Assembly (NCBI GenBank): GCA_050944855.1
Contig: JBMNRU010000013.1
Coordinates: 8,494-72,493 of the forward strand
Length of the DNA stretch: 64,000 nucleotides
Source: Lactonifactor sp050944855
GTDB lineage: Bacteria > Bacillota > Clostridia > Lachnospirales > Lachnospiraceae
Direction: 5' to 3'
Shown: piece after piece, positions 33,797 to 42,283 of the stretch
Layout of the letters: every line of letters starts with the position of its first letter
Position numbering within the stretch: the first letter of the stretch is position 1
Translations under genes and position numbers: made by a program
The notes under the pieces: model-generated
Told to the model about the DNA's origin: nothing
What the model saw: only the letters and a program-made list of their open reading frames with translations
The model's database searches: none

Positions 33797-35323
33797 ATGT
33801 TAACAAAAATTTTATTACTTCTGATCTTTTTCGCTGTTATGATCGCAGTAGGAGTTTATTCCAGAAGACATGCAACGAATGTCAATGATTTTGTGCTGGG
33901 CGGCAGAACGGTAGGGCCATGGCTGACTGCATTTGCGTATGGCACTTCTTATTTTTCAGCAGTAGTGTTTGTAGGGTATGCCGGACAGTTTGGTTATAAG
34001 TATGGAATCGCATCCACCTGGATCGGTCTTGGAAATGCTGTGATTGGTTCCCTTCTGGCCTGGGTCGTTTTGGGAAGACGTACAAGGGTTATGACAAAGC
34101 ATCTTTCCGCTGCTACCATGCCAGATTTTTTTGGAAAACGTTATGATTCCAATGCGCTTCGAATTGCAGCTTCTGCTATTGCCTTTATTTTCCTGATTCC
34201 CTATACCGCTTCGGTATATAACGGATTGTCCCGGTTATTCGGAATGGCATTTGATATTCCCTATAGCGTATGCGTGATCGTTATGGCGGCACTGACCTGT
34301 GCATATGTAGTATTGGGAGGGTATATGGCGACAGCCATCAATGATTTTATTCAGGGAATCGTTATGCTGTTTGGTATTGTCGCGGTGATCGCGGCTGTGT
34401 TAAACGGTCAGGGCGGCTTTTATGAGGCGGTTAAGAGTCTTTCAGAGATCGAGAGTGATATTCCGAGGACGATGGGACAGCAGGGGGTATTTGCTTCTTT
34501 CTTCGGGCCGGATCTGCCTAATCTGATCGGCGTTGTCATTCTGACTTCCCTGGGAACCTGGGGACTTCCGCAGATGGTACATAAGTTTTATGCCATTAAG
34601 GACGAAAAGTCTATTAAGTCCGGAACTATTATTTCAACCATATTTGCAATCGTAGTATCCGGCGGATGTTATTTCCTGGGCGGCTTCGGGCGTCTCTTTG
34701 ATACTCCGGCTATTTATAAGGAAGATGGAAGTATTATATATGATGCCATTATTCCGAGTATGCTTTCCACGTTGCCGGATATTTTGATCGGTATTGTGAT
34801 TGTGTTGGTATTATCGGCATCTATGTCAACGTTGTCATCTCTGGTGCTGACATCCAGTTCTACGTTGACTCTGGATTTAATTAAAGATAATGTGATCAAA
34901 GATATGGATGAAAAGAAACAGCTGCTGTGTATGCGGGTGATGCTGGTATTTTTCATTGTGATCAGTGTTGTGATCGCCCTTGATCCGCCTACGTTTATTG
35001 CACAGCTGATGGGTATTTCCTGGGGTGCGCTGGCGGGCGCGTTCCTGGCACCTTTCATGTATGGTTTATACTGGAAGAAAGTGACAAGGGGAGCTGTGTG
35101 GGCAAGCTTTGCATGCGGCGTTCTTCTTACCGTCAGCAATATGTTTTTCAAGTTTATTGCATCCCCGATCAATGCCGGAGCGGTTGCCATGATCGCAGGT
35201 CTGGTGATCGTGCCGATCGTAAGTCTGGTGACACCGAAGATGGAGGAAAAGAAATTAGAGAAAATCTTCTCCTGTCTGGATGAGACGGTAACAGTACATA
35301 GAAGACGTTCTATTGAAGAGTAA
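33797..35323 (+). CDS. Sodium:solute symporter (SSS family)
   Basis: The 508-residue protein has about 13 membrane helices and the SSS family's early motif NDFVLGGRTVGPWLTAFAYG. GGYMATAINDFIQGIVM near residue 174 is the other signature region. The ATG is behind GTAAGGAGG. It has its own promoter and terminator downstream of the iorAB operon. Family members carry proline, pantothenate, short-chain acids or sugars with sodium. Here uptake of an aromatic or branched substrate for the operon is possible, but nothing in the sequence proves it. Confidence 0.92.
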   Translation: MLTKILLLLIFFAVMIAVGVYSRRHATNVNDFVLGGRTVGPWLTAFAYGTSYFSAVVFVGYAGQFGYKYGIASTWIGLGNAVIGSLLAWVVLGRRTRVMTKHLSAATMPDFFGKRYDSNALRIAASAIAFIFLIPYTASVYNGLSRLFGMAFDIPYSVCVIVMAALTCAYVVLGGYMATAINDFIQGIVMLFGIVAVIAAVLNGQGGFYEAVKSLSEIESDIPRTMGQQGVFASFFGPDLPNLIGVVILTSLGTWGLPQMVHKFYAIKDEKSIKSGTIISTIFAIVVSGGCYFLGGFGRLFDTPAIYKEDGSIIYDAIIPSMLSTLPDILIGIVIVLVLSASMSTLSSLVLTSSSTLTLDLIKDNVIKDMDEKKQLLCMRVMLVFFIVISVVIALDPPTFIAQLMGISWGALAGAFLAPFMYGLYWKKVTRGAVWASFACGVLLTVSNMFFKFIASPINAGAVAMIAGLVIVPIVSLVTPKMEEKKLEKIFSCLDETVTVHRRRSIEE

Positions 35324-35347
35324 GATAATGGAATATGTGTCAATAGA

Positions 35348-35383
35348 AAAACAGGGCGCTCTTTAGGAGCTGCCCTGTTTTTT
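35348..35383. terminator. Terminator after the symporter
   Basis: AAAACAGGGC (35348-35357) pairs with GCCCTGTTTT (35372-35381), with extra pairing inside, followed by TT. The glutamine synthetase gene converges from the other side and ends 20 bp away, so this hairpin can serve both. Confidence 0.85.
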
Positions 35384-35402
35384 GCTGTCTGAATCCGGTT
35401 AT

Positions 35403-36827
35403 TTACAGATTGTAATATTTCTCAAATTCTGCCGGATGCGGTATTTTAGAAAGTTCTGCACATTCCTGGCGTTTTCTTGCAATGAAGTTATGAATCAGAT
35501 GTTCCGGGAATACACCGCCGGCTGTCAGATAGTCATGATCTGCTTCCAGTGCATCTAAGGCATCTTCCAGACGAGTCGGCAGAGAATGTAATTTTGCCTT
35601 TTCTTCTTCAGGCAGGGTGTAAAGGTTCACATCGTATGGTCCCCAGCCGTTTGCATGTGGATCGATCTCATTCTTGATTCCATCCAGGCCGGCCATGAGA
35701 ATAGCTGCATAGCACAGGTATGGATTGCAGGTGGCATCCGGGTTACGCAGCTCGAAACGACGGAGTGTTGGCTTTTTCGCGTAAGCCGGGATACGGATAA
35801 CGGCGCTTCTGTTAGAGGTTGCATAGCCTACGGTTACCGGTGCTTCGAATCCGGGTACCAGTCTTTTGAAAGAGTTTGTACTTGGATTTGTGATGGCGCA
35901 CAGGGAAGCGATATGTTTCAGAAGACCGCCCATAAAGTAATGTGCCTCTTTGCTCAGGTGAGAGTATCCGTCGTCATCTGAGAATACAGGTTCTCCATCT
36001 TTTAACAGCAGCATGTGCACGTGCATGCCGTTTCCTGCCTCACCGGCTACCGGTTTTGGCATGAAGGTTGCAGTCTTGCCGTATTTTGCGGCCACGTTGT
36101 GGATAATATATTTGATCATCATAGTAGCGTCTGCCATTTTGGACATCTTGCCCAGCATCGGTTCGATTTCAAACTGGCCTGCAGCGCCTACTTCCGGGTG
36201 ATGATAATTGATGTCGATGCCTGCTTTTTCAATTTCCAGACACATCTCGGAACGACATTCGTAAGCCTGGTCGAATGGCTTTGCGATGTGATAAGCCTGC
36301 TGTTTTCCGATAACGCAGCCTTTTCCTTCGCTGTCACTGTTCCAGTGAGCCTGAGATACATCAAGAGCCATGCTGATATCGTATGGCTGCACATTCCATC
36401 CCACATTATCAAACAGATAGAACTCAAATTCCGGCAGAATCATCATGGTATCAGCGATACCCTGATCTTTCATGTACTGCTCTGCAGCCAGAACGATGTT
36501 TCGCGGATACTGATCCAGTGGCCGGTTAGCCGGATAATCAATAATCATAGCATTACCCGTAATGGAAAGAGTAGGAATCTCACAGAAAGGATCGATCAAT
36601 GCGGTGTCCAGATCCGGGATAAATACCATGTCGCTTTTTTCTACCACGGCGTATCCATAATTGGATGCGTCAAAGCCGATGCCGTTTATTAAGGTTTCTT
36701 CTGAAAAATGTGTTGCAGGGATTGTGACATGACGATACTGACCGTTGATGTCTACAACCTTGAAGTCAATCATTTTGATATCATGCTCCTGAATGAGGTT
36801 CATGATGTCCTGCGTTGTTTTTGTCAT
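35403..36827 (-). CDS. glnA: Glutamine synthetase type I
   Basis: The ATG at 36827 with GGAGG upstream gives 474 residues. A longer open frame upstream is not used because it has no start signals and runs into the divergent gene. GSI motifs are present: the DASNYGYAVVEKSDM latch, EFEFYLFD metal glutamate, GQFEIEPMLG, NGMHVHMLL (ATP/metal) and NRSAVIRIPAYAKK, then RRFELRNPDATCNPY. NLYTLPEEE near residue 395 matches the tyrosine that is adenylylated in enterobacterial GSI-beta. It condenses glutamate and ammonia with ATP. No GlnR or adenylyltransferase gene is nearby. Confidence 0.96.
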   Translation of the reverse strand: MTKTTQDIMNLIQEHDIKMIDFKVVDINGQYRHVTIPATHFSEETLINGIGFDASNYGYAVVEKSDMVFIPDLDTALIDPFCEIPTLSITGNAMIIDYPANRPLDQYPRNIVLAAEQYMKDQGIADTMMILPEFEFYLFDNVGWNVQPYDISMALDVSQAHWNSDSEGKGCVIGKQQAYHIAKPFDQAYECRSEMCLEIEKAGIDINYHHPEVGAAGQFEIEPMLGKMSKMADATMMIKYIIHNVAAKYGKTATFMPKPVAGEAGNGMHVHMLLLKDGEPVFSDDDGYSHLSKEAHYFMGGLLKHIASLCAITNPSTNSFKRLVPGFEAPVTVGYATSNRSAVIRIPAYAKKPTLRRFELRNPDATCNPYLCYAAILMAGLDGIKNEIDPHANGWGPYDVNLYTLPEEEKAKLHSLPTRLEDALDALEADHDYLTAGGVFPEHLIHNFIARKRQECAELSKIPHPAEFEKYYNL

Positions 36828-36876
36828 TGTAATTACCTCCAAATGATGTTTTTCGTAGTGTATTCGCATAATTATT

Positions 36877-36905
36877 ATAGTAAATGTAAAATAGTGGAAT
36901 TGCAA
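36877..36905 (-). promoter_or_regulatory. glnA promoter candidate
   Basis: On the minus strand TTGCAA (36905-36900) and TACTAT (36882-36877) are 17 bp apart. The leader to the ATG is about 45 nt. The palindrome TTTCATATATGAAA (36912-36925) lies just upstream, between this promoter and the divergent one. Confidence 0.55.
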
Positions 36906-36930
36906 CAAATATTTCATATATGAAAATGAT

Positions 36931-36959
36931 TTGTTTATGTATAGTATCTTTATTATTTT
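36931..36959 (+). promoter_or_regulatory. Promoter candidate for the M20/TRAP operon
   Basis: TTGTTT (36931-36936) and TATTTT (36954-36959) have 17-bp spacing. The region is very AT-rich, so other choices exist. It shares the 14-bp palindrome at 36912-36925 with the divergent glnA promoter. Confidence 0.4.
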
Positions 36960-37015
36960 AAATAATACATAGAAGATGAGAAAATGGAAACATTTTAATA
37001 AAAGGAGAGATGGGA

Positions 37016-38233
37016 GTGGAAGCGGAAGAACTGCAAAGGGAAGCGAATGCGATGCAGGAGCAGTTGATACGGATACGGAGAGTTCTCCATGCACATCCGG
37101 AGACCGGCTTTGATCTGAGTAATACGAAGCTGCTGGTAAAACAGGAATTGCAGGATATGGGATATCAGCCCATAGACTGCGGCAGGTCAGGGCTTTTTGT
37201 TTTGGCGGGAGGAAAGAGACCGGGAAAAACATTCCTGCTTCGTGCGGATATGGATGCGCTTCCGGTCAGGGAGGAAACAAAACTGGATTTTGCTTCGGTA
37301 AACGGAAATATGCATGCGTGCGGGCATGACCTGCACACGACCATGCTGCTGGGTGCTGCCCGTCTGCTGAAGAAATATGAAGAGAACATAGAAGGGACTG
37401 TCAAACTGATGTTTCAGCCGGCAGAGGAAATTTTAGAAGGTGCCCGGGATATGATAGAAAACGGAATTCTTGAAAATCCCAGGGTGGACGGAGCATTTAT
37501 GATACATGTGATGACAGACGTTCCCCTTGCACCGGGAACGGTAGTGATACCGTCCAAAGGCGTCAGTGCACCTGCAGCAGATATGTTTACCATTACAATA
37601 TTCGGAAAAGGCTGTCATGGATCTTCACCTGACGAGGGTGTGGATCCTCTGAATGTGGCAGCACATATCTTACTGGCGATGCAGGAGATCCCTTCCAGAG
37701 AATTGGCAATACAGGATGAGGCAGTGCTGACGATCGGCACCATGCATGGGGGTATGGCACCTAATGTAATACCGGATACGGTTGCCATGGGAGGCAGCCT
37801 GCGCGCCTATGATGAGCAGATACGGGAATTTATAAAAAAACGTTTGAAAGAGATAACAGCGGGAGTTGCTCAAACCTTTCGGGCAGAGGCTGAGGTGGTG
37901 TTTGCCAGCGGATGTCCGACTCTGATAAATGAGGAAGGGATGGTTGAGCATGCTGTGCGCTGCGCGCGGGAATTGCTGGGACAGGAAAATGTGCTTTCTG
38001 CCGGGCAGCTGCAGGGGGCAGGAAAAAAATCAGGAGGATCGGAAGATTTTTCTTATATCAGTCAAAAGGTGCCCTCTGTTATGGCAGCACTGGCAGCGGG
38101 ACAGGCTGATCAGGGTCATGGGTATCCTTTGCATCATCCAAGGGTTACCTTTGATGAAGAAGTACTGGCAACAGGAAGTGTTCTCTACGCATATATGGCC
38201 ATGCAATGGCTTGTCGAACAGAAGGATAGATAG
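37016..38233 (+). CDS. M20-family amidohydrolase
   Basis: The GTG at 37016 is preferred because AAGGAG lies 8 bp upstream; an ATG at 37010 is too close. About 405 residues show the M20D pattern: LHAHPETGFDLSNT, LRADMDALPVRE, NGNMHACGHDLHTTMLLGAA (metal ligands) and FQPAEEILEGARDMI. GSEDFSYISQKVP near the C-terminus is the last metal site. These enzymes remove acyl groups from amino acids or related amides. It leads an operon with a TRAP transporter, so it may hydrolyse a conjugated substrate brought in by it. Confidence 0.92.
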   Translation: MEAEELQREANAMQEQLIRIRRVLHAHPETGFDLSNTKLLVKQELQDMGYQPIDCGRSGLFVLAGGKRPGKTFLLRADMDALPVREETKLDFASVNGNMHACGHDLHTTMLLGAARLLKKYEENIEGTVKLMFQPAEEILEGARDMIENGILENPRVDGAFMIHVMTDVPLAPGTVVIPSKGVSAPAADMFTITIFGKGCHGSSPDEGVDPLNVAAHILLAMQEIPSRELAIQDEAVLTIGTMHGGMAPNVIPDTVAMGGSLRAYDEQIREFIKKRLKEITAGVAQTFRAEAEVVFASGCPTLINEEGMVEHAVRCARELLGQENVLSAGQLQGAGKKSGGSEDFSYISQKVPSVMAALAAGQADQGHGYPLHHPRVTFDEEVLATGSVLYAYMAMQWLVEQKDR

Positions 38234-38252
38234 AAAAGGAGGAACGGGATTG

Positions 38253-39281
38253 ATGAAAAGGAAGAAACGATGGGGAATCTTACTTTGTGTTCTGTGCCTG
38301 GTCATGACAGCTGCAACAGGATGCAGAAGTACGGAGCAGAAGCAGATTATCCGGATCGGACATAATCAGTCTACCAATCATCCGACGCATATTGGTTTAG
38401 TGGCCTTTCGTGATTATATTAATGAGAAGTTGGGCGATAAGTATGTGGTAGAGGTATATCCCAGTGAGCTGCTGGGGTCGCAGACCGATATGGTACAGCT
38501 GACACAGACAGGGGCAATTGACTACTGTGTGGCAAGTAATGCGATTTTAGAAACATTCAGTAAAAATTATGAGATTTTTAATCTGCCGTATTTATTTGCC
38601 AGTGAAGAGGCTTATCATCATGCAATGGATGACTCTGAGATTACAGACCCCATTTTTACTGCGACGGAGAAGGCGGGATTTACTGCGGTTGCCTGGCTGG
38701 ATGCCGGCACCAGGAATTTTTATACGGTAGATAAACTCATTGAGAGTCCGGCCGATTTAAAAGGATTGAAAATTCGTGTACAGCAGTCACCGACCAATAT
38801 TGAAATGATGCGTCTTTTGGGCGGTTCCGCCACACCTATGGGATTTGGAGAGGTTTATACGGCGCTGCAGTCAAACATCATTGACGGCGCGGAGAATAAT
38901 GAAATGGCATTGACGGACAACGGCCACGGGGATGTGTGCAAGTATTATTCTTATGACATGCATCAGATGGTTCCGGATGTTTTGATCGGGAATGCTGCAT
39001 TTATGGAAGAACTCACCGAAGAAGAACAGGAGATTTTTGAAGAAGGTTATGCCTTGCTGAATCAGGTACAGCGGGAAGAATGGGTGAAGGCTGTGGATCA
39101 TGCAAAAGAGAAAGCACAAAATGAGCAGGGGGTTTTGTTCCTTTATCCGGATCAGAAGCCCTTTGTAGAGGCATGCGCGCCGCTTCATGAGTCGGTATTG
39201 GCAAATAACGAATCCATTCGGCCGATCTACGAAAAAATTCGGGAATACAATGCACAATATCCCGGTGTGGCAGAAGAATAG
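38253..39281 (+). CDS. TRAP transporter substrate-binding lipoprotein (DctP)
   Basis: The ATG at 38253 with AAGGAGG upstream gives 342 residues. The signal peptide ends in a lipobox with the cysteine at about residue 24 (TAATGC). The DctP fold follows: IIRIGHNQSTNHPTHIGL, EVYPSELLGSQTDM and the arginine-containing LKGLKIRVQQSPTNIEM block that normally clamps the ligand's carboxylate. With the DctQ and DctM genes it makes a sodium-driven uptake system. The downstream uronate genes point to a hexuronate or uronate conjugate. Confidence 0.94.
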   Translation: MKRKKRWGILLCVLCLVMTAATGCRSTEQKQIIRIGHNQSTNHPTHIGLVAFRDYINEKLGDKYVVEVYPSELLGSQTDMVQLTQTGAIDYCVASNAILETFSKNYEIFNLPYLFASEEAYHHAMDDSEITDPIFTATEKAGFTAVAWLDAGTRNFYTVDKLIESPADLKGLKIRVQQSPTNIEMMRLLGGSATPMGFGEVYTALQSNIIDGAENNEMALTDNGHGDVCKYYSYDMHQMVPDVLIGNAAFMEELTEEEQEIFEEGYALLNQVQREEWVKAVDHAKEKAQNEQGVLFLYPDQKPFVEACAPLHESVLANNESIRPIYEKIREYNAQYPGVAEE

Positions 39282-39291
39282 GAGGTGCGTT

Positions 39292-39819
39292 ATGAGAGAA
39301 ATAAGAAAAATTTTAGATACGGTTTTGCATGTTCTGGCAGGGGGAAGTTTTCTGGTAATGGTTGCACTGACCTGCTGGCAGGTGCTTACCCGTTATCTTC
39401 TTAAAAATCCATCCTCCTGGTCGGAGGAGCTGGTTTCCTATCTTTTTGCATGGATGTCTCTGTTTGGGGCGTCTCTGGTAGCGGGAGAACGGGGCCATAT
39501 GAATATTCCCATTGTGGTTGACAAAATGCCTCCGATGATGAAAAAGGCATTTTTAATTTTTGCAGAGTTTGTTGCCTGTGCATTTGCCGCGGTTATTCTG
39601 GTATATGGAGGCATACAGATTACAACGCTGGCAATGGGGCAGATGACTTCCTCCCTGGGGGTGGCAATCGGTGTGTTTTATGTGGTGCTGCCGGTCAGCG
39701 GGGTGCTGATTCTTGTTTATACGATCTTAAATATGATAGAAATTGCCAGGGGAACGGCGGATGAAGTACCTTCGAAGGAATCCTTAAAGGCTGCGGGAAA
39801 AACAGGAGAGGGGGCATAA
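39292..39819 (+). CDS. TRAP transporter small permease (DctQ)
   Basis: The ATG at 39292 follows GGAGG. The 175-residue protein has four membrane helices and the family motif WQVLTRYLLKNPSSWSEELVSYLFAWM. It links the binding protein to the large permease encoded 3 bp downstream. Confidence 0.93.
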   Translation: MREIRKILDTVLHVLAGGSFLVMVALTCWQVLTRYLLKNPSSWSEELVSYLFAWMSLFGASLVAGERGHMNIPIVVDKMPPMMKKAFLIFAEFVACAFAAVILVYGGIQITTLAMGQMTSSLGVAIGVFYVVLPVSGVLILVYTILNMIEIARGTADEVPSKESLKAAGKTGEGA

Positions 39820-39822
39820 TCT

Positions 39823-41124
39823 ATGGCGATGGAAGCGTTAGTTATTATTTTAGTTGTGTTAATCGGTCTGTTGATCATGGGAGTGCCGATTTCTTACGCA
39901 ATCGGTATTTCTTCGCTGGCAGCGATACTCCAGGCGGTACCTCTGGATGTATCCGTGCTGACAGCGGCGCAGAGGACCTTTGTTGGTATGAGCAAGTTTA
40001 GCCTGACGGCCATACCGTTTTTTATATTGGCGGGTAATCTGATGAATCAGGGCGGTATTGCCAAACGATTAGTGGATTTTGTTCTGGCTGTTCTGGGCAA
40101 GCTGCCGGGCGCCCTGCTGGTGACCAATGTAGGAGCCAATGCGCTGTTTGGGGCTATTTCCGGCTCTGCATCCGCGGCGTCTGCAGCTGTGGGAAGTATG
40201 GTGCGGGAAGGAGAAGAGGAACAAAATTATGATCCGGCCATATGTGCGGCTACCAATGCCGCATCGGCGCCATCCGGCCTTCTGATTCCGCCGTCCAATG
40301 CACTGATCACCTATTCCCTGGTTTCCGGCGGTACCTCTGTGGCGGCTTTGTTTCTGGCCGGATATGTCCCCGGAATTATCTGGGCAGTCTGCTGTGTGAT
40401 CGCAGCGGTTCTGATCGCACGGAAAAAAGGATACAAAGGAACATCCGGCAAATATGACTGGGTGAATCTGCTTCGGACGACGCTGCGGGCCATTCCCTCC
40501 CTGTCTCTGATCATCGTAGTGATCGGCGGTATTATTGCCGGTATTTTTACGGCGACAGAGGGCTCTGCGATTGCTGTTGTCTATGCGCTGATTCTGGGGC
40601 TTTGCTATCGCAATATTACATGGAAATCCTTTTGGAATATTGTAGTAGACAGTGCTAAGATGAGCGGTATGATTGTATTCCTCATCGGTGTTTCCAATAT
40701 TTTGGGATGGGTGATGGCTTTTACTCAGATTCCCCAGGCTATTTCTGCTGCGCTGCTGGGCGCTACAGACAGCTCTGTCCTCATTTTGCTGATTATGAAT
40801 GTGATTTTGCTGGTTGCGGGTACGTTCATGGATGTAACGCCGGCGATTTTGATTTTTACACCTTTGTTTCTTCCCGTTGTGGAAACTTTTGGCATGAATC
40901 CTATTCAATTTGGACTGATTTTGGTTTACAATTTATGTATCGGCAATATTACACCGCCGGTTGGAAACACCCTTTTTGTGAGTATTAAAGTGGGAAAGAC
41001 CACCCTGGCAAGTGTAATGCCGTACATGCTGATTTATTATGCGGCAATTCTTTTCGGGTTGCTGCTGGTGACATACATTCCTGCTGTTTCTATGGGATTG
41101 CCTACGGCGGCAGGTTTTGTATAA
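39823..41124 (+). CDS. TRAP transporter large permease (DctM)
   Basis: The 433-residue protein has about 11-12 membrane segments. It has conserved DctM loops such as AIPFFILAGNLMNQGGIAKR, GAISGSASAASAAVGSM, SGLLIPPSNALITYS and IGNITPPVGNTLFVS. It is the sodium-coupled channel of the TRAP system. A weak stem (AGCAGG/CCTGCT, 41131-41157) after its stop may lower transcription into the uronate genes. Confidence 0.95.
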   Translation: MAMEALVIILVVLIGLLIMGVPISYAIGISSLAAILQAVPLDVSVLTAAQRTFVGMSKFSLTAIPFFILAGNLMNQGGIAKRLVDFVLAVLGKLPGALLVTNVGANALFGAISGSASAASAAVGSMVREGEEEQNYDPAICAATNAASAPSGLLIPPSNALITYSLVSGGTSVAALFLAGYVPGIIWAVCCVIAAVLIARKKGYKGTSGKYDWVNLLRTTLRAIPSLSLIIVVIGGIIAGIFTATEGSAIAVVYALILGLCYRNITWKSFWNIVVDSAKMSGMIVFLIGVSNILGWVMAFTQIPQAISAALLGATDSSVLILLIMNVILLVAGTFMDVTPAILIFTPLFLPVVETFGMNPIQFGLILVYNLCIGNITPPVGNTLFVSIKVGKTTLASVMPYMLIYYAAILFGLLLVTYIPAVSMGLPTAAGFV

Positions 41125-41193
41125 GACAGGAGCAGGGCGGTTATAAGTTGGCCTGCTTTATGATACCGAATGTGAAAAGTGAGGGAAATGATA

Positions 41194-42261
41194 ATGGAAA
41201 TGACATTGAGATGGTATGGTTCTGCATTTGATACGGTTACTTTAAAACAGATCCGTCAGATTCCAGGTGTGACCGGTGTGATCACCACGTTATATGATAC
41301 GGTTCCCGGGGAAGTGTGGAGCCGGAAACGTATTCGCGAAATGAAAGAAGAGGTAGAAGCTGCAGGTCTGCATGTGTCCGGTATTGAAAGCGTAAATATT
41401 CACGATGATATTAAAACGGGAACCGGAAACCGGGAGCAGTATATTAAAAATTATATAGAAACCCTGGAAAATCTGGGGAAAGAAGGGATTCATCTGGTAT
41501 GTTATAACTTCATGCCGGTATTTGACTGGACCAGAACCGAGATGGCTCGTGTGAGACCGGACGGCTCTACTGTACTGGCATATACCCAGGAGGCAGTGGA
41601 TGCCCTGGATCCTGAAAAAATGTTTGCCTCGATCGCCGGTGATATGAATGGCACGGTCATGCCGGGCTGGGAACCGGAGCGTATGGCAAGAGTCAAAGAA
41701 TTGTTTGAAATGTACAAAGATGTGGATGATGAAAAACTGTTTGCGAACCTGAAATATTTTCTGGAGCGAATTATGCCGGTTTGTGATCAGTATGATATTA
41801 ACATGGCGATTCATCCCGATGATCCTGCATGGAGCGTATTTGGTCTTCCCAGGATCATTGTCAATAAGAAGAATATTTTGCGCCTGATGAAGATGGTGGA
41901 CAATTCCCATAACGGTGTTACTTTTTGCTCCGGTTCTTACGGAACGAACCTGGAAAATGATCTGCCGGATATGATCCGTTCGTTAAAGGGCAGAATTCAT
42001 TTTGCCCATGTGCGCAATCTGAAATTTATTACACCCACGAATTTTGAAGAGGCTGCCCATTTATCTTCGGATGGAAGCTTTGATATGTATGAGATTATGA
42101 AAGCTCTGTATGAGATTGGATTTGACGGGCCGATCCGTCCGGATCACGGACGGATGATCTGGGATGAGGTAGCCATGCCAGGATACGGACTTTACGACCG
42201 TGCGCTGGGAGCAGCTTACCTGAACGGATTGTGGGAAGCAATTGCAAAATCAGAGAAATAA
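41194..42261 (+). CDS. uxuA: Mannonate dehydratase
   Basis: The ATG at 41194 is preferred, with GAGGG upstream. The 355-residue protein starts MEMTLRWYGSAFDTVTL. It has VSGIESVNIHDDIKTG, YNFMPVFDWTRTEM, AIHPDDPAWSVFGLPRI, TFCSGSYG and HFAHVRNLKF, all standard for UxuA. It dehydrates D-mannonate to 2-keto-3-deoxygluconate, using Fe2+ or Mn2+. The next gene overlaps or nearly abuts. It is central to glucuronate catabolism with UxuB and UxaC. Confidence 0.96.
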   Translation: MEMTLRWYGSAFDTVTLKQIRQIPGVTGVITTLYDTVPGEVWSRKRIREMKEEVEAAGLHVSGIESVNIHDDIKTGTGNREQYIKNYIETLENLGKEGIHLVCYNFMPVFDWTRTEMARVRPDGSTVLAYTQEAVDALDPEKMFASIAGDMNGTVMPGWEPERMARVKELFEMYKDVDDEKLFANLKYFLERIMPVCDQYDINMAIHPDDPAWSVFGLPRIIVNKKNILRLMKMVDNSHNGVTFCSGSYGTNLENDLPDMIRSLKGRIHFAHVRNLKFITPTNFEEAAHLSSDGSFDMYEIMKALYEIGFDGPIRPDHGRMIWDEVAMPGYGLYDRALGAAYLNGLWEAIAKSEK

Positions 42262-42283
42262 AAATGACAGAGAGGCGAAAACA

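Noticed and set aside
36828..37232. N-terminal extension of glutamine synthetase
   Set aside because: The frame is open by chance into the divergent gene. The GGAGG and the family N-terminus mark the ATG at 36827.
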